Of a stretch of DNA of 64,000 nucleotides, positions 55,201 through 64,000 are shown one piece after another. This DNA comes from Neolentinus lepideus HHB14362 ss-1 (Eukaryota > Basidiomycota > Agaricomycetes > Gloeophyllales > Gloeophyllaceae). Location of the stretch: positions 32,019 through 96,018 of the forward strand of contig KV425621.1 of assembly GCA_001632425.1 (NCBI GenBank). Reading direction: 5' to 3'. The translations under genes were made by a program, and so were the position numbers. The notes beneath the pieces are model-generated. The model worked only from the letters and a program-made list of their open reading frames with translations, was not told the DNA's origin and ran no database searches. The stretch's first letter is position 1. Each line of letters begins with the position of its first letter.

Positions 55201-56047
55201 CCATCCTGATCACGACGTTCAAGGCCTATCGAAGTATGATCAGAGCTTGAACGGGAGACCAGAGTGTTCTCACTCACTGTAATGGCGGTCAAGACTGCAT
55301 TGTCATGGGACTGCTTGCCCTCGAGGAATCGCGCCAAAACCCTGCAAAGTATAAAAACATGGATAAACCTTGATGTAGCATACACTCACTCAGGGTTGAT
55401 TTCAGCCACCTTTGTCAGTCTGATCTTATAAGACTTGTTGTTGAAAGGGACCTCGAACTGAAGATAATAGTCAATAACAGTCATGTGGAAACAGGGAATT
55501 CACCCACCTCGCGACTTGGGATGTTAGGGCCGAAAGGCAGTTCCCTGGCGGCGAAAAGATTCTTCCGACCGTCATATACAGCTCTCGGAGTGAAGATATC
55601 AGGAGCAACAGAGAGTTGAAGAGTTGTAATGAGCTCCATGTTTAATCTTGCCGGCAATGTCTTTTCAGACGGTGATATGACTACACAAAGGGACATCAAG
55701 ATGTGGCATGGAGAGTGCAAGGGTGTATAGCTTACCAACTGTCGCAATGCACCCAATTGGCATACCGAGCTGAATATTGGCACATAAAATTGGAGGACAA
55801 AGGACTCACTATCGTAGTGATGAATGACGGCCTCCGGGATCTTTACAGCAAAATGGTTCGTATAGACCTCCATCCGTCTTCCCGATGTTCCAAATGCTGT
55901 CCTCTTGACACCGATGGTGGTTACATGAGGCGATACGGTATAGACTGCCGAGCCCCCACCAGAGGCACTCGCCGCCGCACCACCACGAGTGGGCGGGCCG
56001 CCTCTGGGAGGACCTCCGCGGCCTCTACCGGTAGGACGAGGACCCAT
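52226..56047 (-). CDS. AGO: Argonaute protein with DEDD catalytic tetrad, spliced
   Basis: Small-RNA-guided effector of RNA interference. The N-terminus is a Gly/Arg-rich RGG-type tail ([17 protein letters not shown]). The N and linker domains follow ([20 protein letters not shown]; linker [20 protein letters not shown]). The PAZ domain spans about 54700-55060 ([20 protein letters not shown] at its end). The Mid domain includes [20 protein letters not shown]. The PIWI domain shows the slicer residues: Asp in [12 protein letters not shown], Glu in [10 protein letters not shown], Asp in [13 protein letters not shown], and Asp in [19 protein letters not shown] (codon at 52394-52396) where human AGO2 has His. 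The tetrad is therefore DEDD, a variant compatible with cleavage. It ends MATLMYFS. About 18 introns; about 930 residues. Slicing activity is inferred from residues. Confidence 0.94.
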
Positions 56048-56880
56048 TGCTTGTGATGTCGACGATGTAAGGCGTAGGAGAAGAAAAGTACGGGGTGTGG
56101 CTCGCAGAACAAATGCACTGCAGTGGCTGGAACGCGACGCGATCGAGTTTAAATTACTGTGACGGAGGTGGCGTGACGCAGTCTCTTTTATCGATGGCAT
56201 GCGATGCCTCGTGCCGACTCGGGCCAAGTCTTTTGTTCTCGACCTCTCTTACACGCTTTGTCCTGCGCTTCGACCGCCGTTGTCAACCAACGCCTTATTA
56301 AACTCTACCACGGCGCATTGATCGACAAAGGTCGTAGTAAAGGGCCATTGAGACGACCAGCTGACCCGTTTTAGTAGCTTACGAATGAGCCAGCTTCCTG
56401 GCTTGTGGTCCAGGCGCAGTCAAAAGCTCCCTGGGATCTATTCTATCTACGCAGTCCCGTGTATCCCTGTACTTGGATTGCCTCCGCAACTTGTACGAGT
56501 CCTCTGCAAGCCGTTTGTGGGTGTATCTGGGTCCAGCTGCTTCAGTGGATCGCCGTTGGAACGGGGATCTCCGGCGGGGAAGGTGCTGTGCTAGAGATCT
56601 TGAGTCAGATTCTCGATATTTTCGAGGACAGCGACGTTTGTCTTCCTCTCAAAGACTGGCACCCATCGCAAATAGTAAAGAAAAGGAAGGATGTATTATA
56701 AATTATATAGGATACTACATTTGATTATTCGTATGTAAATAGTCGCCGGCCAATACCGACGGTGGAGAAACGAGAATGAAAATCCAATAAGACAAAGGAT
56801 GCTTTGGACTTTCTTTGGTATCATCGACAAGGTATATTTGTCCCGTCAGGATTGCTTCAGGGCCGATGTTAAACTATCCA
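56048..56880. other. Intergenic region between Argonaute and FMP27
   Basis: About 830 bases. It includes the Argonaute promoter and the FMP27 3' UTR. Plus-strand frames of 69-98 codons (56385-56724) overlap each other; I recognise none. Confidence 0.5.
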
Positions 56881-59800
56881 TCACACATGATCAAGCGATT
56901 GCCGCCTTCGTCGACCCTTATCATGCAAACGTCAGAATACGCTACAACAGACCAGTGAGAGAATAGACACACCGCAAGGGACACATCTGACGAACTCGAG
57001 TCTGCGCTTGTCCTAGGTCGAGAGGAACCTCGCTTGAAAAGACCGATCATCCTAGCCCGGGAATGAGGTCCGGCATCGGACACGCTGACAGACATAGGCA
57101 AAGAGGGATGCTGTTCTGGCGGAGGTGTCTCTGCCGGTGTCCCAGCATCGAAGGTTGATCCTGAAGGATTGATCTCCTCATGAAAGGAATGTCTTCGTAT
57201 ACGTCTAGCAGAAGAAGACGTGCGGAAGCGCTGCGTTTGATTCAGCCGTTTATCGGGAATCCCGACGGGCTTGGACTTTATGAGTTTCTTTGGTCTACTA
57301 CCCTCTAACTGTGTGTCAAGATACAATTTCCCTTTTGAGGCGATCCACTGGGTCTTGGAGAATAGTTCGCGAGCAACAGGGAGGACCGGCACCAACGGCT
57401 GTTGCAATGCCATCTTTACCCAGCCCTTCCAACTTGGATCGGACGGGATGAACTGGTCCACCAAATCTTCAAACTACTTTCCGGTAAATCGATCGTACGT
57501 CCATGCACAAAGAATAGCACGTACGCTCCATGTCTGATTACGATAGAGAAGCTCTCGTGTTTTGATATGAGCGCCTCTGCAGAGGAATGAATCCTGCTTC
57601 ATGACACTCAACAGTAGGTGGAGGCTAGACAACTAAAATGATCTCAGGTAACACAACCAGACGGAGTATGTACATACCTGTCCACCCGCACTCTTATGAA
57701 TGTCTTTTGGGAGGACCGCGTCTTCATAAGCGCAGCGTCACCCTCTTCCGAGGCATTCCGTTGCGTCGTGGTATTGCTTCTCGTAGACGTCCGACGACCC
57801 AAAGGATGGGAGTCCGCTGAAGTCTCGCTGAGATGAGCGTGCGAATTGGTCCTCTGAATTCGTGAAACTTGAGAACCAGTGGAAGCGGCACTGCGGAGGT
57901 CGGTGAAAGACCTGGATGCCCCAAGCCTACGCAGAGGTGGAGGAGCCAGTCGATTCATGTCCAGAGACGGATGAACGGTCTGTAACGGTCTCGCAGAGTC
58001 TAAGGAAGTACGGCCCTTCTTTACTAGGACCGTCGGTGCCGCTTCAGCTTCAGCAGAAGTCATAGATTCAGGTTCATCCACTGCGGCGTCTTCGAGCTCC
58101 TTACGCCTGTTCTTTCGACCTGGCCAGACATATTCCATAATTCGCCTTCCCACCCTAGTGTCGATTTGTAGTCGCATGGGATGGAATCTCAGCTCAAAGT
58201 CTTGAAATACAGTAATCCCGCCAACCGGTGCTAATACAACCCAGTGTGCCAATAGGAAAAGGCCACGCTGCATGTGCATGGTCAGATTACGTCTCAAAAA
58301 CGATGATGGGACTCCTACCTTGACAAGAGGATGGTTACTAGGATCGTTGTGCTTCGATATGATTTCAGCCCATACGGCCGTAGACGACCCATCGAAAGCT
58401 TGTAGATCGCCAACAGTAAGGTTGTTCTCGGTAGAACTGTCTTGGCGACTGAGCCAAGTATAGTCAATCTTGCGAAGAGATAGTTTCGCGAGAAGTTCAC
58501 GTCGCTCGTCAAGCATTCTCCATGATATCTCTGAGGAAATAGTCCGTAGTAAAAGGGCTGACTTTTCATCCGAGTGCCCTTCGTATTTGTCTTGAGCAAG
58601 CTTGATGGCGTCGAAAATGAGGTTTAATTCTTCGGCCAGAAGTAGGATATGTGCCTTGATCTTGAGCATCTCGATCCTGCCTTCCGTTCCGAGCTGGCGA
58701 AGACGCGGCTCGACAGCTCTCTCTGTTTCCATTACTTGTCTTAATCTTGACTGCAAGTTCGACACAACATCAGCTGCCTGTCCAAGGTCCGTGAAATCGT
58801 AGCGGAACAATAGTGTCTCGAGCTTGTCTAGACGAGTCTTGTGCGTGGCATCCGTGAATAGGATCAAGTCGGTAACGATGGTGGAGAGTGCCTGAAAATG
58901 CTGATCGTCAGCGGAGACCGTAAATTGGGGGACGTGAACTTGTATAAGGTCCTGCGATATTATTCAGTACAGTCAACATCGCTGTCAAAAGTTCTCACCG
59001 TCTGTTGATGCAGATGACTGTCCGAGTCTTCCGCGCTCGTTATGTGCGATGATACATGGCTGCGCAGACGAAGTCGGTTGAATTTGTCGTAATGGAAGGT
59101 AGCGTCTGTCTGGGGAACCAGGCGATCAAAGTCGGTACTCTCACATCGCAAATCAATGAAAACTTCCAGGGGCACACAGCCGTCTTGTATCAAGAGCGAG
59201 GATGTGGGCGAGAAAGCCTGTAAACCTGTCAAGGAGGTATAGGATCTGCAAGATGCTTCAATCAGCACATAGAAACCACAGGAAGATATGGTTGAACCTG
59301 GTGAGTATCTTTCCACTGACTGGGTCTTCTGAATTGGCATCGTCCATGATAGCGAAGGATTGTAACTTTGCCTGAACAGCTGCGAGTACGCAGACCGAGT
59401 TTGTGCTGGCTTCACTCCGCAGAACAATTTGAGGCTTTAGAAGGAGACAGAAGTGACTTTTCCGAAGCGAAACACCATCGGAGTAACCACCGAGGGGATC
59501 AACAACCCCTGGCTGAGGTAACGGCTGTCGAGACATCTGTATAGATGTTCGATCATCGTCGTCTCCAGCCAATCTTCGAAGGAATGCTTGGGCTGCAGCC
59601 TGTGCACTCGCTCCGGGTCCCTTCGACTTGGATTCACTGGTTTCTTCGTGACTGACACGGAGACCAGCTTGAGCTTGTTCACGCATGAACTTCACAGCAC
59701 TAAGGCGATGAAAGATAAGATATAGGTCTACTATGAATTGTGGTACGCACCGAGTTGCCAGATGGTATTCGAAGCCTCGACGAGACCGAGAACAGTAGTA

Positions 59801-62800
59801 ATATTGCAGCAGGATCTGTGAGATAAGTCAGTACAGAAGTTAGCAGAAATTTTGGTAGCACGCACGTCACGCGTGGAATTGCTCATAAAAATCTTGGGAC
59901 AGTGCACTTGATAGACATTATCGAATTCAGCCCAATCTGCAGATGAAACACTGTCCAAAGGCATGTAGTAGCTCTGCTCCCTTTCCAAACTTGGCCTTCG
60001 TGTCTCAACGTCGACTGATAACAGCTGGGCTACGTATGCTTCCAGCAGTGCGATCATCTTTTGAGCACCTTCGACATTATCGCTAGAGTTTAGATCCTGG
60101 GAAGCTATGTTAGTCATGCAAAGATGAAGACGAGGACCATCGCGGCCTGCTGATCGTCAGATTTTAATCCACGTACATCATCTGCTTGGAGTTGCCGCCG
60201 ACTTGCGGCTCGTGTCACCTGTTCCTGAAGCTCCCTTATACGTTTTCTTGCCAGGTCAACCTGAATATGGGAGACAGCTGCAACGATCGAAGACTGTTAT
60301 GAGTGCGTTCTATGAGGTGAACAAGAATGCGTGCCGTACATGACTCTTTGCCGAGAAAACATGTGTGAGTATCTTCATAGCCGAACTTACTCCGGGAGGC
60401 ATAGCTTGGGTGGGTCGCTTTGCTAGCGCTTTTGAAATAAGTGAAGCGAGGGCAGGAAGCAGTGGGGAACAAGTGCACAGTAGGGGTACCGGAGGAGATC
60501 CAGTCAGTTTCGACATAGTCATTGTCATCTGTCCACGCGGACGGTGTGTCCGGCATTGTTTTGTCGTGTACTTGGAATTTACTACCGTTATGCGACTTCT
60601 CCATAGGAACCGATTGCTTGAGGGGCTCCTTGAACGTCGCAAATATTGCTCGGAGATCTAAATCCTTCATAACGACCTCCGCCGCATAGAAAGGTTTTCG
60701 ACGGGTCACTTTGGGAGTATCAGAGCCGATGGTACGAAGTAACATCTCTTGTTCTCTCTGGTGCATGTCAGCATGAAGATGTTTTATCAGGGCTTTCATG
60801 CCCACGAATGATGTGACACCATCAGTCCATGACTCGTTGGACTCATCCATGTAAACATGGGAGATGAAAACACGCTCGACCGAGATGCGATATTTGATGG
60901 TGGCCAGATGTCGTCCAAACTTTGGCGACTGAGGCCTGCTATGCTGATAAAGACGGCCCTGCCTGATAGGCAATGAGAGCGAGCTATCAAAGAGTCCCCA
61001 CCACGACCAGAAATGAGTGAATGTCTTCGGTGTGAGGTGCAGACTGCTGTAAGGAGTGTGCGCCCTCCGCCTAGACGCACTGTCGGCAAGGGCAGATGTC
61101 AAGGAAATTGACATGTGAATGAAGTCAGATCTGAACCCGTTATAGGAATCGTCAGGACTCTGTAATCATGGGTTAGACTTCATCTTGACCGGCAACAACC
61201 GGAGAGCGCCAAATACCTTCAGTTCCGGGACCTTGGGTTTCTTCTCGAGCTCTACTTCGAAATGGGGCTTGAAGGTGAATAGACGACATTCGCGTTTGAA
61301 AGGCGTTCCGTCGCACCGGGGACATTCTCGTCCGCAGGAACGCTCCAAGCGAAAGCCGACACCGAACCGAACTCCGGAACCAAACCTCGCGCACACTTTT
61401 CGGGGCTTCTTCGAGTCCGAACAGCATACCAATGGAGGATCTAAAGCCGTGTCTAGCTTGGATCCGCTAAACTCTGCATCCTGCTCCGTTTCCAGGCTGT
61501 GACCATCAGCATTAGAACACGAGGGATCGACGAACGGTACTGACTTCGGTATTACTACCAACATGATGTCGCTAGTCATTTGAACGAGCTCATTGTCCTC
61601 ATTTGAGAGACCTATATCTAATCTGGGTTTCCCCTGCCAACACAGGGCGAAGCCAGCACCATGGCCTGAAACTTCATATGGATCTCTGGAACCTGGACTG
61701 CTGTCACGAAACTCGCCACATTACGCGAACCTGGAGCACACGTACCTTTCATATGGAGATGGACTTCGTTATCAAACATTACTCGGACTTGCCAATGGAA
61801 CACCAATCTCATCTATACAAGAATTCCAACCTTAATCCCAGAATTAATCCGCAAAAAAATTGTACGCACCTTATCCCAGAAACCTATAGCTGGCGAGGAA
61901 TCCCGAGGCGCCGACGTTAAATTATCGATCACACGCATAATGTCTTGAGTGGCAGCTTGATAACTAACACCCCATGTAAAATCCGTCACACCATCGGTAG
62001 TCACGCGCACGACTGGGTTCGCGTAGGTCTTGACTGGCATAATGGTCTTCGGTACACATAGCACGAAGGAGCTGGCACCGACGGTTCCATAATGCGCTCG
62101 CAAAACACCACATTCGAACCAATCCACAGAGCGCGGTGTTCCTATCTCTTCTGCGATCACGAGATCTGTTTGAAAGGCAAACACTGCGGCGTCCCTGCCT
62201 TCGTCCTTCGGGATATTGAGTAAAGGCAAGGGGTAGTCACGAAGAGCAACACGGAGTGACGCCAAAGACAAATTGATATGCAAGGGCACCAACAGAGTGA
62301 ATTCCGTATCCCTTGGAAGGCCGGATCCCTGGGAATGAAGGAAATCCGGCAGTGCTTCCGGAGGGAAGGTCGGCTTTGAAATATGGAGGGACACGTCGCT
62401 GAGAGTCACATCAAACAACCTTGGTACATGTTCGTGGACCTTGACTTCAACAAGGTTCGGCACGATCGAGAAGTCTTCATCGAGAGTGCCCTCTTCCAGT
62501 GTCTGTGTAGAGCGGTACTCGCGATCCGATTGTGTCTCCTTGAACTGCTGAAATCTCTGGATATAGTCCACAGAATGAACTTCAAGAAGTCGGCGATATG
62601 CCTCCTCAATGGATACAGAGTGTTTCGAAGTAAAACGTAGACCCGCATCGATGTCTGAGATTGCAGAAGCATTTGATGATTCCGCTGCATGAATGGTGGT
62701 GGCTTTGAGAGAAAATGCAGCTTCACGGTGGTCGCGAACCTTAGCAGAAACGAAACCTGCGAGAGTGATCAGGCCTAGCTTGCTTTCGAAGGGATCGTCC

Positions 62801-64000
62801 ATGGCATCGAAAGTGAAGATTTTGATGCGAAGTCGCAGCTCAGGCACTGATTTTGCTCGCTCAGCTAATGGCCAGGCCATTGGCATGTACTTGCCTATAG
62901 ATGTGATACGATAAAGATGTCGGATGGCCTTTATCGAGGTACTGATATCCTCGACGAGTTCCGCAAATATGAAGCCACACGGTATGCGGAGTCGAGCAGA
63001 TTCGCCATCCACAGAGATGACAGACGACATTGTTGCAGTAGGTTGTATAGCTAGACTCAATTGTCGCACACGCGCTAGTTCTTCCCAGGAACCTTGAGTG
63101 TCTCTAGCTCGCGGAGCATCAGCATTCAGAACCCAGAGCAAGCACCTCTCTATTTTTGTACTGGCAGTAGAACGAACTACGATACCATCAACTCTTACGC
63201 AGACCCTTTTTTTGATGGGTAAGTCACAAAGAGCCTGAATAGTGCCAATATTGAAGATTGCTTTGAGACCAGGGGGAGCATCATGTTGCGGTGCTTTCTT
63301 GCGCGACAAAGGCTTTAATAAGCACAGGGCCGTCTGAGTACCTAGAAGCAAGCAATACGAGTGGGCTAGATGGAAATTGCATCGAATTTCTGGGACGAAA
63401 GTTACCACCTCGGTCGGTTTTTGCTCTGGATTTTGGGACTCGGCCAAACTGCTACCGTGCATGACCATGTCAGTTTGAAGACGTGGAATCCGCAAGAACT
63501 CTCGTGCATCTGAGAAAGTTTCCTCCGGAGCCGTGCTGAATGGGTCATCATCGGACTCGAAGTGAGTCGCCACAGCGTCCCGGGCGGCTACATCCCAACA
63601 GGTGATTCTGATAAAGACGAAGGGCTTGCCTGTGGACTCAGATGATTTAGTGACTGCAACCGCGTTGGGCACGAGGGTATCCGCGAGATCTAGCTGATCA
63701 CGGGCTTGCGTATGACCCAGCAACTCCTTAAATCTCCATAGATGCTGGGTTTGCAGGGAACAATATTGCACTCCACATCCGGCTCGCAGAACAACTCCAC
63801 GTGAAAGACCCAGCTCTTCCGACGGGTTGATGTCAGCACCTGCCAACAGGACGACTGCTCGATCTAATGCGAAGTGGAAAACGAGGCCGACAAGAGGTCT
63901 CGCTGGCGGCGCGCTGGGCTTCTCTTGCGAGATAACCATAGCTCCGCCAGTCATCGAAGCCGCGACCCTTGCCAGGACAGAGACGACATCTTGTTGCCAC
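56881..64000 (-). CDS. FMP27: FMP27/BLTP2 (Hobbit) bridge-like lipid transfer protein, C-terminal part; start beyond window
   Basis: Giant tube-like protein that carries phospholipid between the ER and plasma membrane. The 5' part is missing because the gene runs past 64000 still in frame. The first visible exon (61813 to the edge) spans over 700 residues and contains the Fmp27 GFWDK domain, with AIGFWDKVRTIFHWQVRVMF and HLHMKGT split by an intron. A Cys-rich stretch follows (RSCGRECPRCDGTPFKREC). The WPPW-like region starts near TFTHFWSWWGLFDSSLSLPI and SPKFGRHLATIKYRISVERV, continues with HVYMDESNESWTDGVTSFVG, and shows ASCPRFTYFKSASKAT and THTCFLGKESC. Then come helical parts (RLRQVMETERAVEPRLRQLG, ISWRMLDERRELLAKLSLRK) and the basic C-terminus (HPMRLQIDTRVGRRIMEYVW, then a Ser-rich tail). 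A final splice can end the protein at 56881; reading through ends at 56874. Some 2,000 residues are visible. Confidence 0.92.

Noticed and set aside
56405..56701. 98-codon plus-strand frame with several Cys
   Set aside because: No in-frame ATG at its start, overlaps other frames, and nothing in it is recognisable.
1..64000. CRISPR arrays, bacterial operons, ribosomal RNA genes
   Set aside because: None seen; the DNA is eukaryotic with spliceosomal introns throughout, and no spaced direct repeats or rRNA core sequences were found.

Overview
The window looks like nuclear DNA of a filamentous basidiomycete, most likely an Agaricomycete. Almost every gene is broken by several introns of about 45-60 bases with GT...AG ends. 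The proteins are typical fungal ones: fused trifunctional HIS4, VID27, RRN7, FMP27, REX3 and a Gfd2/YDR514C-like exonuclease fold. A RecQ-like helicase fragment and a kinase-like gene are of kinds I associate with agarics. Coding models were assembled by eye from reading frames and splice phase, so exon edges are approximate unless positions are given. Layout: 1-1.8 kb is gene-poor and holds a small inverted-repeat element. 1.8-15 kb is dense housekeeping DNA: VID27, AP-1 sigma, REX3 (minus), a kinase-like gene, a LAG1-type ceramide synthase, a Gfd2-like gene (minus) and, diverging from it, the centromeric histone CENP-A. 15-22.8 kb is all minus strand: an MLKL/HeLo-type N-terminal-domain protein, a long Ser/Arg-rich coiled-coil protein and the RNA polymerase I factor RRN7. 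22.8-30.3 kb is accessory DNA: a non-autonomous hAT element with an exact 8-bp target duplication sits 46 bp upstream of the RRN7 start codon, followed by an orphan ORF, a RecQ-like helicase fragment, the ER J-protein ERJ5 and a gene-poor stretch with two related small Cys-rich ORFs. 30.4-46.7 kb is metabolic: glutamine synthetase, a conserved unknown gene, mitochondrial IDH1, an alpha/beta hydrolase, an amidohydrolase and an SDR oxidoreductase side by side, pyruvate dehydrogenase E1 beta, HIS4, an intron-containing tRNA-Gln and a TspO/MBR membrane protein. 47.4-64 kb is all minus strand: a large coiled-coil protein, an Argonaute with a DEDD catalytic tetrad, and the C-terminal two thirds or so of the giant lipid-bridge protein FMP27/BLTP2, which runs off the right edge. 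There is no operon-like biosynthetic cluster. Points of most interest are the centromeric histone with a 20-glycine tail and two MluI cell-cycle boxes, the hAT insertion at RRN7, the MLKL-like protein, the small secreted-type pair near 28-29.5 kb, and the unassigned coiled-coil gene next to Argonaute.
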